From positions 496,001 through 560,000 of the forward strand of contig OY970234.1 of assembly GCA_963714125.1 (NCBI GenBank): a stretch of DNA of 64,000 nt, given 5' to 3'. This DNA is from CAWCAW01 sp963714125 (GTDB lineage: Bacteria; Actinomycetota; Acidimicrobiia; Acidimicrobiales; UBA8190). A model generated the notes under the pieces. The model was not told the DNA's origin, made no database searches, and was given only the letters and a program-made list of their open reading frames with translations. Shown here in pieces: positions 1 to 9,185 of the stretch; position 1 is the first letter of the stretch, and the number at the start of each line of letters is the position of its first letter. The position numbers and the translations under genes were made by a program.

Positions 1-375
1 GATGACCTCTTGGATCTGCCCGCTGAGTCCGTCGTTGGCACCGAGGATCGCCGTCAGGATCTGGTAGTCCGAACTGGGATCAGTGGCGTCGCCGGTGATG
101 GCCCCTACGCGGACGCCGGCACGGGCCATGTTGTTGAGTGCCTGGCTGTCCTTGAAGATGAACCCGAACTCGATGATCCCAAACAAGATCAGAAACAGCA
201 GGGGTGCAACCAGGGCGAACTCGACGAGGACGGCGCCGCGTTCCCCGTCGGCCTTGGTGGCATGCCGTGTGCCGGGCCGAGAGGTCCGGGCCGTCAGCCG
301 CGCAAACAGCCGTCTCGAGGCGCGGCCGCTTCCCTCGCCGCTTCCTTGGCGCTCGGTGCTCGACACAGTCGGCAT
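1..375 (-). CDS. TadE-family pilus assembly protein (3' end outside window)
   Basis: The minus strand reads from an ATG at 375 to the window edge (125 codons, no stop). After a basic N-terminus of about 45 residues comes GAVLVEFALVAPLLF and a hydrophobic helix, followed by ALNNMARAGVRVGA. This is the hallmark N-terminus of TadE/TadG-like minor pilins of Flp (tight adherence) pili: a single membrane anchor carrying a Glu, with a C-terminal domain outside the membrane. A purine-rich stretch (gaggaaga) precedes the ATG. The rest of a Tad/Flp locus would be expected beyond base 1. The family call is confident; TadE versus TadG cannot be settled because the C-terminus is missing. Confidence 0.8.
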   Translation of the reverse strand, partial: MPTVSSTERQGSGEGSGRASRRLFARLTARTSRPGTRHATKADGERGAVLVEFALVAPLLFLILFGIIEFGFIFKDSQALNNMARAGVRVGAITGDATDPSSDYQILTAILGANDGLSGQIQEVI

Positions 376-674
376 CTGGTCTTCCTCACTTCTCGACGCG
401 GTCGTACCCGGTCCAGGAACGCGGCACGAAAGGGTCTCGTCCTACTTCCCCATCGCCAGTATCAAGACCACCCCTGGTCAGCGGCAATAGGACTATCGAC
501 ACATTCGCCCCGGTCCCTACAGGAAACATCCAGCTTTCTGGCTTTGCGGGTAGGACCTGCGACCTAATTCCTGCCTGGCGCAATCGAATCGGGCCGATCG
601 GGGCCTGAATCGGTGGGCGGGCCGTTCTCGTCCGCCGGCCACTGGCTCGCCGCCAGGGCCGCTGGCTCTGGGAG
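376..674. other. intergenic region between divergent genes
   Basis: About 300 bases lie between the divergent tadE-like gene and the GH114-like gene. They must hold both promoters. Several overlapping open frames exist here but none has a convincing start or family signature. No clear hairpin or operator was seen. Confidence 0.5.
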
Positions 675-1688
675 GTGTTTCCCACAGGCCGACATCAGAG
701 TGCGGATGTACGATTGGCGACGGTGACAGACGTCGGGAGTCCATCCATCGGGCGCCTGGGACGACATTTGTTGATCGACCTGGCCGTAGTGTTGGTCGTG
801 GTCGCCGCACTCATTGGCGTTCCCTCTTCGTCGCGTGCCAGTGCTGGCTCGTGGTGGGTCCCACCCCTCGGCAATCAGCCTTGGCAGTGGGAGCTCAGCA
901 ATCCGCTCACCCTGACCAATGCTCGGGAGATGGGAACGAACGACAAGCTCCCTGATGGGCAACGAGCTCCCGCCCCGGTGATCTACGACATTGACGCCAT
1001 CATCAACCCCGCCTCGACCGTCACGGCGTTGCATCAAATGGATAAGCATGTCGTGTGCTACATCGAGGTTGGGGCGGCGGGTAACTACTACTCGGCCGCA
1101 CAAGAAGGAATTGCCACCACCTATTACGACCAACTCAGCAACGCCGGCGAGTTCGGGAACAAGGTTCCCGGTTACCCCGAGTACTACCTCAACATTCAGT
1201 CCCCGGCCACGCTCTCGATCATCGAGTCCATGATCGACAAACAATGTGCGGCGAAGGGTTTCGATGCAGTGGAGACCGATATCGACGAAGAGTACGGCGA
1301 CAACAGCGGCTTCCCGCTAACCAAGAGCATCCAAGAGCAGTACATGACCAAGCTCGCCAACTACATGCACGGCCTGGGCCTGGGCTGGTGGATCAAGAAC
1401 CCCGACGACACCGGTGACAGTTACGCAACCGACATGTACCCGCTGGCTGACGCGGTGCTGACCGAGCAGTGCAACCAATACGATTCGTGCGGCCTTCTTT
1501 CGGCCTACACGGGACACAAGGCCGTATTCAACGCCGAGTATTCCTTGGGTCGAGGGAAATTCTGCACCAAGGACGATGTGGCCGGTTTCAACGGCGCAAA
1601 GTTCAACTTGGGTCTTACCGGCATCAGAAAGCCATGTCCGGGGCCGTCGTCCTCATCCAGTCGGCGTGCGCATCATGGGGTCCGCTGA
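675..1688 (+). CDS. Secreted GH114-like (endo-alpha-1,4-polygalactosaminidase-type) protein
   Basis: 337 codons from a GTG at 675; a second GTG at 723 would place the signal peptide closer to the N-terminus and is equally plausible. The hydrophobic segment DLAVVLVVVAALIGVP ending near ASA is a probable signal peptide, so the protein is exported. The body has the TIM-barrel pattern of the GH114/TM1410-related family: VVCYIEVGA on an early strand and GFDAVETDIDEEY on a central strand, where acidic residues would sit in the active site, then LGLGWWIKNP. GH114 enzymes cleave galactosaminoglycan exopolysaccharides; the actual substrate here is inferred. The last 15 residues are Ser/Arg-rich and low complexity. 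The gene stands alone on the plus strand, converging with the thioesterase gene. Confidence 0.7.
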   Translation: MFPTGRHQSADVRLATVTDVGSPSIGRLGRHLLIDLAVVLVVVAALIGVPSSSRASAGSWWVPPLGNQPWQWELSNPLTLTNAREMGTNDKLPDGQRAPAPVIYDIDAIINPASTVTALHQMDKHVVCYIEVGAAGNYYSAAQEGIATTYYDQLSNAGEFGNKVPGYPEYYLNIQSPATLSIIESMIDKQCAAKGFDAVETDIDEEYGDNSGFPLTKSIQEQYMTKLANYMHGLGLGWWIKNPDDTGDSYATDMYPLADAVLTEQCNQYDSCGLLSAYTGHKAVFNAEYSLGRGKFCTKDDVAGFNGAKFNLGLTGIRKPCPGPSSSSSRRAHHGVR

Positions 1689-1750
1689 GTCTGAACCGCT
1701 GAGTCTGAGCGGCCGGGCTGGCGTCGGCGAGGCTGACCCCCAGGTCCGCT

Positions 1751-2437
1751 CTACTCAGGGCGTTGTCGTCTCAGCTTGTCAGCGGAGATGACGGCAAACT
1801 CCCCTTCGGCTTCCACGCAGACGACCCCGTTTTGAATGAGGCGCCCCCGGCTGGTGACGCGGCGCCCATCGTTAGCCACAACTTCGGCTTCGAATCGTGC
1901 CTCTACTCCGACGAGTGTCGGACGCTTGAACCGAATCGTCAGCCACACCGTCGGCCCCGCTGCCTCGGAGAGTTGGTTCGCCGCCGTCAGCACGATGTCA
2001 AAGGTGGCGGCCAGAGCAGCTCCGTGCACCCAGCCCGGCCCTCCTTCATACGGTGTGGTGAAGCAGGCGGTGCCGATGGCCAGGGGAGGCTCGAAGCTGA
2101 TGTCCACTGGCAGGGCAATCGGATTGAAGGTTCCGATGACGGGGTCAAATGGCATGGCACCGTGCATGGTGGCCTCGACCCGGTCGACGGGGACCGGTGG
2201 GTCGACGGTGTCGGGGTCGACAAAGCGCGGATGGGGCTGGGCTGGAACGTGCGTGGTCAGCTCGTCGTTGAGGGCCTCGAGACGAGCTACGACCTGCTCG
2301 AGAACCTCCGACGGGGCGTCGTTGGTGACCGTCACGTCGATCAGGCGTCGTACCGAGTTCGACAACGCGGCCATGGCCTCTTCCCGTCCCACAATGGCGG
2401 GGTGAAAACTCGGCCAGCGACTCACCGGTTCGCTCAT
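1751..2437 (-). CDS. Hotdog-fold thioesterase (PaaI/4HBT-like)
   Basis: 228 residues from the ATG at 2437 (MSEPVSRW); the frame stays open further upstream but that part reads as non-coding. The C-terminal half carries a PaaI-like hotdog signature: GPGWVHGAALAATFD on the central helix, then TVWLTIRFKRPTLVGVEA and VVCVEAEGEFAV. These enzymes hydrolyse acyl-CoA thioesters in the cytoplasm. The N-terminal about 90 residues are helical and not part of the core fold, a common layout in actinobacterial members. It converges with the GH114-like gene; the next gene upstream on the same strand starts about 180 bases away. Confidence 0.75.
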   Translation of the reverse strand: MSEPVSRWPSFHPAIVGREEAMAALSNSVRRLIDVTVTNDAPSEVLEQVVARLEALNDELTTHVPAQPHPRFVDPDTVDPPVPVDRVEATMHGAMPFDPVIGTFNPIALPVDISFEPPLAIGTACFTTPYEGGPGWVHGAALAATFDIVLTAANQLSEAAGPTVWLTIRFKRPTLVGVEARFEAEVVANDGRRVTSRGRLIQNGVVCVEAEGEFAVISADKLRRQRPE

Positions 2438-2614
2438 GGCTTCGATCCTGTCCACAGGAAGTCCGGGTCCCGAACGTGAGGGGGTTGCTTCCCTCTCGCT
2501 GATCGCTGTCGCATCAAAGGGAACGTAGCGGAGACGATCGCGTATCGAACAATCCTCTTCGGGCCTCACCGACAGCCGAGTGGAGGCGGACGCCGCGGCC
2601 GAAAGCCCGCCCCG

Positions 2615-4198
2615 TTAGTCGCCTTGTCGCCGCGAAGTCCGCTCGGACAGACGCGGGAAGATCAGCGCTCCAATGCGGCTGACGAGCTCCAACGCCAACG
2701 TAGGCGAGATCTCGGCGCCGGAGGCGGTGTGTTCCGGGCGCATGGGTATGCCGAGGTGACCGGCGTGCTCAATGAGGCCGTGGCAGACATGCTTGCCGAG
2801 CACGCCCAGGGCTTCGCCGGCGGCTACCCGTTCCGCCTGGAAGGCCGCCACCGGAAGCGGGCTCACTTCAGGCCACGACGCAGCATCACGAGGTGTTGTT
2901 CGGGTGAAAACGTGGTGAAACGTTTTGGCCGCGGCGTCGCGGCCGGTAAAGGGATGGCCCAAGTCCCACACCTCTCGAAGCGTGGCGATCATCGAGGTGT
3001 GTCGGTACTCGTCGGTGAAGACACTGCCTTGTTCCACCCAGGGCGACACGATGATGGCCGGGACTCGGTAGCCGGATCGGTCAAAGCGGAAGCCCAGCTG
3101 TCCAACGGGTGCGGTGGGGTCAGGCGGCGGCACGGGTCCGGGGGGAACGTGGTCGTACGTACCGCCGGGCTCGTCCCATCCGATGAACAAGGTGGTGTTG
3201 AGCGCGTTGGAGTCGGCCGAAGGTCCTGACGATTTGATGGCGTTATAGATGCGGGCCAGGAACGCCTCTCCAGCCAGGATGGACGACGGCGGGTCCAGGG
3301 CGACATCCACGCCGGGCAGGAGCGCTCGCCCAAAGGCGGGGTGGTAGTCGCCGTGCCCAGCCATGAGGTTTGGCTCGATGAGTGAGAAATCGGGAAGTGT
3401 GCCCTGGGCGGCGTCTCGTTCGAACTCCGAGAACGGAACGAAGTTGGTGGCAAAGCGGTCTCGGAGGCGGGCCATATGGATGACCCCGGTGAAGGAGACG
3501 GGGTCGGGCTCGAGCACGTAGACCTTCCAGGTCTTGCCGTGCTGTTCAAGCCGGTCGAAGATCGTCTCGGCCAGATTGTGGTGAATAAAGTTCGTGGCGG
3601 GGCGATTCACCACGAACCCCGACGATGTCGCCGCCGTCCAGAACGATCGGTTGGCCAAGGTCTGCGAGGGAACTTCGCTGAACCAGTGGTCGAAGACGCC
3701 GAACCCCCGAGCGATGGCGCTCAACACAGGGACTTGTTCGGGCGCGTAGCCCGTCATGATCTGTCGGTACTCGTTGTAGGTCGGCTGTCGTTTCATCTCG
3801 ACGGTGCAGAAACTGATGTAGTCGGTGACAAAGCCGTCCATCGTCGGCACCTGGTCGTCGGCAGGAGCGTTGAAGGGAACCACCATCTCGGTGGCGTCTT
3901 TGAAGCGGTTGACGTCGTCCAACACATTGAACAGTTGGGTGTTCGTATGTTGATACTCCTCACCCGGGTCTGGGTTTGGCATGTCCATGTCGTCGGCGAC
4001 CTGATAAGGGACCACCCCGTGCTCGATCCCGTGCTCAGCCCACGACGGGATCGGATTGCTCAAGTCCTTGCCGATGACGCCTTCGAACGATGGGACGTCG
4101 CCGGGGTTGTAGAGGCGACCGAGAAGGTTGTCGAACGAGCGGTTCTCGAACAGGACGAGAACAACGTGGTCCATGGCATTGGCCTGCGTAGCCACCAT
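2615..4198 (-). CDS. Phospholipase C/acid phosphatase-type phosphoesterase
   Basis: 527 residues. The N-terminus MDHVVLVLFENRSFDNLLG is the metal- and nucleophile-site motif of the phosphoesterase family PF04185 (bacterial phospholipase C and AcpA-like acid phosphatases). Further family motifs are FDHWFSEVPSQTLANRSF, IEPNLMAGHGDYHP, FIGWDEPGGTYDHVPPGP and VPAIIVSPWV, so the metal-binding Asp and His residues appear intact. Unlike many relatives there is no Tat or Sec signal: the catalytic motif begins by about residue 9, so the enzyme is probably cytoplasmic or leaves by another route. A second, Tat-exported member lies at 25872-27368. Substrate (phospholipid or other phosphoester) is not determined by the sequence. 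Confidence 0.85.
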   Translation of the reverse strand: MVATQANAMDHVVLVLFENRSFDNLLGRLYNPGDVPSFEGVIGKDLSNPIPSWAEHGIEHGVVPYQVADDMDMPNPDPGEEYQHTNTQLFNVLDDVNRFKDATEMVVPFNAPADDQVPTMDGFVTDYISFCTVEMKRQPTYNEYRQIMTGYAPEQVPVLSAIARGFGVFDHWFSEVPSQTLANRSFWTAATSSGFVVNRPATNFIHHNLAETIFDRLEQHGKTWKVYVLEPDPVSFTGVIHMARLRDRFATNFVPFSEFERDAAQGTLPDFSLIEPNLMAGHGDYHPAFGRALLPGVDVALDPPSSILAGEAFLARIYNAIKSSGPSADSNALNTTLFIGWDEPGGTYDHVPPGPVPPPDPTAPVGQLGFRFDRSGYRVPAIIVSPWVEQGSVFTDEYRHTSMIATLREVWDLGHPFTGRDAAAKTFHHVFTRTTPRDAASWPEVSPLPVAAFQAERVAAGEALGVLGKHVCHGLIEHAGHLGIPMRPEHTASGAEISPTLALELVSRIGALIFPRLSERTSRRQGD

Positions 4199-4425
4199 CT
4201 CAACTCCCCTTGTCGTGACAACGGTCTCTCCGAGTCAGGCCGATCTCGAAACCGCCGCGACGGTGTCCTGCCGGACCCGCAAATCTAACCCTGATTGCCG
4301 ACATCGGACGGCGGTCGCCGCCCCTGTTGGCGAGACGACGCGACAATGTCCGGCGGTCAAAAATCGGGCAAGATGGGCTCGTCCAACCACTCCTGGACCG
4401 AGTCTTGAGTACGCGAGGAGCGCAC

Positions 4426-5286
4426 ATGTCGTCGAATTCACAGGCCACAGCTGGGGCAGCCGGGACGATCGACCTCGGCGGGGATCTCACCGTGAACCGG
4501 ATGGGCTTTGGCGCCATGCGGATCACCGGGGATGGCATCTGGGGGCCGCCACCAGACCTGGACGAGGCCAAGAAGGTCCTTCGACGCGCTGTGGAGTTGG
4601 GCGTCAACTTCATCGACACCGCCGACTCCTACGGGCCCGATGTCAGCGAGGATCTGATTGCGGCGGCGCTGCATCCCTATGCGGATGATCTCGTCATTGC
4701 CACCAAAGGTGGTCTCGTGCGCCCCGGCCCGGGTCGGTGGGATCCCGATGGTCGTCCTGAGCACCTGCGGGCGGCGTGCGAGGGGAGTCTGCGCCGGCTC
4801 AAGCTTGAGCAGATCCCGCTTTACCAGTTCCATCGACCGGACCCCAAGGTACCGATCAGCGAGTCCATCGGCCTCTTGGTGGAACTGAAAGCGGAGGGGA
4901 AGATCCGCCATATCGGGGTGTCGAACGTGACGGAGCCTGAGCTTCGGGTAGCAGAGCAGCTGACCCCGGTGGTGTCGATTCAGAATCGGTTCAACGTGAG
5001 CGATCGTTCTTCAGAGTCTCTCGTCGACCTCGGTGTCCAAGAACAGATCACCTTCATTCCTTACGCGCCGATCCTGGACTTTGATGGCCGCTCCGCCATC
5101 ACTGAGGCGGCCCAGCAACACGGTGTTTCTGAGCGGCAGGTCGTCTTGGCCTGGATGTTGGCCTTGTCCCCCAACATTCTTCCCATTCCGGGAACGGGGA
5201 CCATCGGACACCTGGAGTCCAATATCGCCGCTGCTGGCGTGAAGCTCAGCGCCCAAGAGGTGGCGGCCATCACGAAGGGAAGTTGA
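4426..5286 (+). CDS. Aldo/keto reductase
   Basis: 286 residues from the ATG at 4426, preceded by gcgaggag as ribosome binding site; the open frame extends to 4327 but the family homology starts after 4426. The (beta/alpha)8 aldo/keto reductase signature is complete: FGAMRI near the start, FIDTADSYGPDVSED with the catalytic Asp and Tyr, IATKGG with the Lys, and LYQFHRPDP with the His of the D-Y-K-H tetrad. KIRHIGVSNV and LPIPGTGTIGHLESN form the NADPH-binding end. It reduces aldehydes or ketones with NADPH; the substrate is unknown. It converges with the cNMP/TrxR-like gene. Confidence 0.9.
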   Translation: MSSNSQATAGAAGTIDLGGDLTVNRMGFGAMRITGDGIWGPPPDLDEAKKVLRRAVELGVNFIDTADSYGPDVSEDLIAAALHPYADDLVIATKGGLVRPGPGRWDPDGRPEHLRAACEGSLRRLKLEQIPLYQFHRPDPKVPISESIGLLVELKAEGKIRHIGVSNVTEPELRVAEQLTPVVSIQNRFNVSDRSSESLVDLGVQEQITFIPYAPILDFDGRSAITEAAQQHGVSERQVVLAWMLALSPNILPIPGTGTIGHLESNIAAAGVKLSAQEVAAITKGS

Positions 5287-5297
5287 GGTTCACCTCG

Positions 5298-6953
5298 TTA
5301 GCTTCCGATGGCTTGGTGGACTGATCGGACGGCGCTAGCCCCTTCGCCGACGGCGGCGGCGACGCGTTTCATAGAGCCGCTGCGAACGTCGCCAACTGCG
5401 AATACTCCTGGCACGCTGGTCTCGAAAGGAAAGGGTTCGCGGCCCAACAGGTCATAGGCCTCTCGGACGCGGTGCGCGGAGATGTCGGTGTCCGTGAAGA
5501 CGAACCCGGCATCGTCGAGAGCCACGCCGGCGAGCCAGCTGGTGGCGGGAACGGCACCGATGAAGCAGAACAGTCCCGTGCACGCCACGTCGGCGTCGGT
5601 CCCCGTGGCGCTCTCGCGCAAGACGATCCCCGTCAATGTGGTGTCGCCGCTGACCTCGACGACTTCGGATCCGGCATGCAGGTCGATCCTGGGGTCCGCA
5701 ACGATCCGGTCGGCCAAATATTGAGACATGCCCTTGGCGAGATCCATGCTCCGCACCACCAGGCGGACGTGTGCACCTCGACTGGCGAGGAACAAAGCGG
5801 CCTGTCCGGCCGAATTCGCCCCGCCGACGACGGCGACTTCGGCGTCGCGCCCGCCGCACGAACGGGCCTCGAGCTCGGTAGCCGCGTAATAGATGCCGGC
5901 CCCCTCGAACTCCGACCAGTGCTCGAGGTCGAGTTTCCGATAGGCGGCGCCCGAGGCGATGATCACGGCACGGGCTGCTATTTCTGTGCCGTCGATGAGG
6001 GTAACGACCAACTGCCCGTCGCCGACGTGAAGTGACGATGCCTCGCACGGGCTGGTGACGCTCGCCCCAAACTTTTGTGCTTGCACCAAGGCCCGCGCCG
6101 TGAGCTCACCACCGGGCAAGCCTGACGGAAAGCCCAGATAGTTTTCGATTCTCGAGCTCGCCGCCGCCTGTCCGCCCACAGCCACAGCCTCGACGAGGAC
6201 GGTGTTCAGACCTTCCGAGGCCCCGTACATCGCCGCCGCCAGTCCGGCGGGACCGCCCCCGGCGATGACGAGATCAAAGACTTCACCCGGTCTGGAGCGA
6301 AACGTCAAGCCAAGTTGTTCGGCCAGCATTCCCGGCGTCGTTTGGCGCAGTACACCGGTGGGCGTGGCCACCACCGGAAGGTCGGCCGCCGTCGCCGCGA
6401 AGGAGGTCAGGAGGGCCAGGCCGCCTGGGGTGTCGACGTCGATCCACACGTGGGGAATGGCCAGTCGCGTCGCCCAGTTGCGCAACGCCAGCGTGCTGGC
6501 CGAGTTGGCGCCGCCGATGATCTCGACACTGCGGGCGGCCTCGCCTGTTTGCAGAATCTTGCGACGGGAAATGAAACTTCGCAGGATGACATCCGACAAC
6601 TCCGGGTCTTCAGACATGAGACGGCGAAAGTCGGCGCGCGAAATGACCAGCGCCGTTCCCCCGACCGATACGCGAGCTGAGAGATACGCCGACTGACCCG
6701 TGAGCATGTTCAGTTCACCCAGGAACCGACCCGCTCCATGGCGAACGACCACTTGGCTTGGCGAGTCCGGCGTGGCGGCGCGGACGATTTCGACTTCGCC
6801 TGACTCGATGACATAGAACCCGTACTCGGCCTCGCCGGCCTCGTAGAGCACCGCGCCGGGCTCGAGGACGACCCGGTCGGCGCGGGCCCGCAAGCGCTCC
6901 ATCTGGGGCGCCGTGAGCTGGGTGAAGGCCGATTCAGGTTCAATAGCGCTCAT
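5298..6953 (-). CDS. Cyclic-nucleotide-binding domain fused to thioredoxin-reductase-like flavoprotein
   Basis: 551 residues from the ATG at 6953 (MSAIEPES). Residues about 10-130 are a Crp-type cNMP-binding domain (GAVLYEAGEAEYGFYVIESG, GRFLGELNMLTGQSA). About 145-225 look like a thioredoxin-fold linker domain (IPHVWIDVDTPGG, LPVVATPTG). From about 240 there is a TrxR-like flavoprotein: VIAGGGPAGLAAAMYGASEG (FAD), VGGQAAASSRIENYLGFP, AVVGGANSAGQAALFLASRG (NADPH) and FAVGDVRSGS. The redox CxxC of true thioredoxin reductases is replaced: the place where SYCATCDG is expected reads GIYYAATELEA. It therefore cannot act as a classical disulfide reductase; a sensor or flavin oxidoreductase role is likely. 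The longer open frame upstream of 6953 is not family-like. The hydroxylase gene starts divergently about 90 bases away. Confidence 0.85.
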   Translation of the reverse strand: MSAIEPESAFTQLTAPQMERLRARADRVVLEPGAVLYEAGEAEYGFYVIESGEVEIVRAATPDSPSQVVVRHGAGRFLGELNMLTGQSAYLSARVSVGGTALVISRADFRRLMSEDPELSDVILRSFISRRKILQTGEAARSVEIIGGANSASTLALRNWATRLAIPHVWIDVDTPGGLALLTSFAATAADLPVVATPTGVLRQTTPGMLAEQLGLTFRSRPGEVFDLVIAGGGPAGLAAAMYGASEGLNTVLVEAVAVGGQAAASSRIENYLGFPSGLPGGELTARALVQAQKFGASVTSPCEASSLHVGDGQLVVTLIDGTEIAARAVIIASGAAYRKLDLEHWSEFEGAGIYYAATELEARSCGGRDAEVAVVGGANSAGQAALFLASRGAHVRLVVRSMDLAKGMSQYLADRIVADPRIDLHAGSEVVEVSGDTTLTGIVLRESATGTDADVACTGLFCFIGAVPATSWLAGVALDDAGFVFTDTDISAHRVREAYDLLGREPFPFETSVPGVFAVGDVRSGSMKRVAAAVGEGASAVRSVHQAIGS

Positions 6954-7040
6954 AGAAACCTCGTGACTTGGTGGCGTGATCCTAAGCGGGTGCCGAGAAG
7001 CGTGGACCTGCGGTCGACGCTTCGGCTCCGGGCGACCACA

Positions 7041-8270
7041 ATGGGTGCGATGGGTCGTCGCGAAGAGACCTCGGGTAGTCCCAGAGACCTGACGGTCCTG
7101 GCTGTGCCGTTTTACTTCGCCGCCTTGGGCGCTGAGTATCTGTGGCTTCGTCGCCGGGCCAAAACCCAAGGTCCCACCGCCGGCGACTACGAGCGACGTG
7201 ACACGGTGGCAAGTCTCACCATGGGGGTCACCAGCCTGGTGGCGCCTCTGGTGATGCCGAGGCTTTTGCGGCCGTTTACGCCCGGTCGCGGGCGCTTTGG
7301 CAAAGCGCTGGTCGTGGGAGCCCTCGGCGCCGCGGCCGTGACCACGGCGGCCGACCACGTCTCGCGTCGGGTCACCAGCGTTGGCCCACCGGCCGACTCC
7401 GAAGATCTGCCGCCACTGTCGAAGCTTCCTGTTCGAGCCGACCTGGATTTGGCCCAACGGACGGCTCGGCGAGTGGCATCGGTCGGCGGCGTCGCCACGG
7501 TGGTGGCGGGGGGTGTGGCTGTCACGACCACGTGGGCTTCTCGCACGACGCCCGAGCGCCTCTGGCGTCGTCGCATCGTGCCTGATTTGGGCACCGGTGC
7601 CCTGGCGCTGGCCGCCGCCATAGCCGCCTGGGACTTCGTCTACTACTGGGACCACCGCTTCATGCACACGAGCCGATATATGTGGGCGATCCACGTGGTG
7701 CACCACTCGAGCGAGCACTACAACCTGTCGACGGCCTTGAGGCAGCCGGTGGCCGAGGCGTTCGGCACCTTCGTGCCGTTCGGTGCCCTGAGTCTCTTTG
7801 GTATCCGGCCGACGATGGTCGAGACCGCCCGCGGTGTCAATCTCCTGTACCAGTTTTGGATCCACACCGAGACGATCGGACGCTTGGGGCCAACCGAATC
7901 AGTCTTGAACACCCCCTCACACCATCGCGTCCACCACGGTTCGAACCGGCAGTATCTCGATCGCAATCACGGGAGCATCCTCATCCTCTGGGACCGGATC
8001 TTCGGAACGTTCGAACCCGAAGGCGATCGGGTTGTTTACGGTCTGACCAAGAACATCAACACGTTCAACCCGGCGCGGATCGCCACGCACGAATACGTCG
8101 CGATGTTGCGCGACGTGGCTTCCTCGCATTCGTGGCGCGAACGCCTGTCGTACGTCCTGCGCGGGCCGGGATGGGCCAACGCCCACCGGGCCGAAGTCGC
8201 TGCCGCCGAGGACGGACCAGTTTCTCCCGCGTTGATCGGGCAGACTACGAGCATCAGGGTTGGCCTCTGA
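7041..8270 (+). CDS. Sterol desaturase/fatty-acid hydroxylase family membrane protein
   Basis: 409 residues if the ATG at 7041 is used. The open frame reaches 6963, but that would leave only 9 bases to the divergent gene, so 7041 (or 7050) is preferred. The diiron histidine clusters of the fatty-acid hydroxylase superfamily are present: WDHRFMH, HVVHHSSEHYN and HHRVHHGSN, with a later NHGSILILWDRIFGTF. Several hydrophobic segments (about residues 15-35, 65-85, 100-115, 160-185, 195-215) make it an integral membrane oxygenase that hydroxylates or desaturates lipids using O2. Pairing with a flavin oxidoreductase across the divergent promoter might suggest an electron supply, but that is speculative. 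Confidence 0.85.
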   Translation: MGAMGRREETSGSPRDLTVLAVPFYFAALGAEYLWLRRRAKTQGPTAGDYERRDTVASLTMGVTSLVAPLVMPRLLRPFTPGRGRFGKALVVGALGAAAVTTAADHVSRRVTSVGPPADSEDLPPLSKLPVRADLDLAQRTARRVASVGGVATVVAGGVAVTTTWASRTTPERLWRRRIVPDLGTGALALAAAIAAWDFVYYWDHRFMHTSRYMWAIHVVHHSSEHYNLSTALRQPVAEAFGTFVPFGALSLFGIRPTMVETARGVNLLYQFWIHTETIGRLGPTESVLNTPSHHRVHHGSNRQYLDRNHGSILILWDRIFGTFEPEGDRVVYGLTKNINTFNPARIATHEYVAMLRDVASSHSWRERLSYVLRGPGWANAHRAEVAAAEDGPVSPALIGQTTSIRVGL

Positions 8271-8316
8271 GCACCTCGCTCGGCCGACGCGCATACCGAC
8301 CACGAACGAGAGGCTG

Positions 8317-8766
8317 ATGGAACCTACGGAAACAGACAAGTTGGAATTGCGACAGCTCGTGGATGCTTACGCATTGTGGATCGACCAGAAAGATGTCGAC
8401 CTCGCCGCCGCCCTCTTCACCGTCGGGGGCCGCCTGGTCACGACGTTCCCCCCGGCTACTGCCGAGCAGCCCATTGTGCGGACGGGGCGAGACGAGATCG
8501 CCACCGCGCTACGAGGTGGACTGGCTCGATATGCGACGACCACGCACATGGTTGGGGGCCACGTTGTGCATCCCGGGTCCGACCTCGTAACGGGGGTGAC
8601 GACGTGCATCGCCCACCACATCTACGAGAGCGAGGGAGTCCGCAGAATGCTGGTGATGGCTTTGCACTATCACGACATCTACGGGCGCGAAGGCCGCCAC
8701 TGGCTTTTCGCCGAACGCCGCCTGGTACGCGACTGGCATCGCGACGAAGCCTTTGGCGACGCGTAA
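8317..8766 (+). CDS. SnoaL/NTF2-like protein
   Basis: 149 residues from the ATG at 8317, with gagagg upstream. The sequence LVDAYALWIDQKDVDLAAALF near the start and the alternating strands after it (THMVGGHVVH, GVRRMLVMALHYHDIYGR, HWLFAERRLVRDWH) are the pattern of SnoaL-like cone-fold proteins (nuclear transport factor 2 superfamily). Members act as small dehydratases, isomerases or ligand-binding proteins; no specific reaction can be assigned. It follows the hydroxylase gene closely and precedes the VOC protein by 15 bases, suggesting one transcript. Confidence 0.75.
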   Translation: MEPTETDKLELRQLVDAYALWIDQKDVDLAAALFTVGGRLVTTFPPATAEQPIVRTGRDEIATALRGGLARYATTTHMVGGHVVHPGSDLVTGVTTCIAHHIYESEGVRRMLVMALHYHDIYGREGRHWLFAERRLVRDWHRDEAFGDA

Positions 8767-8781
8767 AAGGAAGGGAGCACA

Positions 8782-9126
8782 ATGGCCATAACGGGGGTGC
8801 ACGCTTTGCTCTATTCGCCCGATGCCGACGCGCTGCGTGAAGTGCTCGGTGCCGCGTTCGGCTGGCCACACGTGGATGCCGGGGGCGGCTGGCTCATTTT
8901 CGCCCTGCCTCCTGCCGAGGTCGGCGTCCACCCCGGTGAGGTGCCACGCCACGAGCTTTCACTCATGTGTGACGACATCACGGCCACCATGGCGGAGCTA
9001 CGAAACAAGGGCGTCTCGTTCAAAGCCGAACCGGAGACCCAGGCGTGGGGAGTCACGGTGACGATGGTCCTCCCCGGGGGCGTCGAGATGATGCTCTACC
9101 AACCCCGGCATCCGACCGCCCACTGA
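8782..9126 (+). CDS. VOC-family (glyoxalase/dioxygenase fold) protein
   Basis: 114 residues with a strong ribosome binding site (aaggaaggga) before the ATG at 8782. It shows two beta-alpha-beta-beta-beta modules: VHALLYSPDADALREVLG, then ELSLMCDDITATMAELRNKG and a final VTMVLPGGVEMMLYQPRHP, typical of glyoxalase/bleomycin-resistance/dioxygenase superfamily proteins. Potential metal ligands are the His near residue 7 and the Glu in VEMMLYQP. Substrate unknown. It lies 15 bases after the SnoaL-like gene. Confidence 0.8.
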   Translation: MAITGVHALLYSPDADALREVLGAAFGWPHVDAGGGWLIFALPPAEVGVHPGEVPRHELSLMCDDITATMAELRNKGVSFKAEPETQAWGVTVTMVLPGGVEMMLYQPRHPTAH

Positions 9127-9185
9127 CACCAAGGCGGGGGAGCTCAGCAGCACATGGCTACATCGGGTCCCCTAACATCGCCGAG

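Noticed and set aside
564..1244. 226-codon minus-strand frame opposite the GH114-like gene
   Set aside because: No family features; the plus strand has a signal peptide and a GH114-like core.
6954..7865. In-frame extension of the cNMP/TrxR-like gene upstream of 6953 (would give 855 residues)
   Set aside because: The extra 304 residues are Arg/His/Gly-rich without domain features and lie antisense to the well-supported hydroxylase gene.
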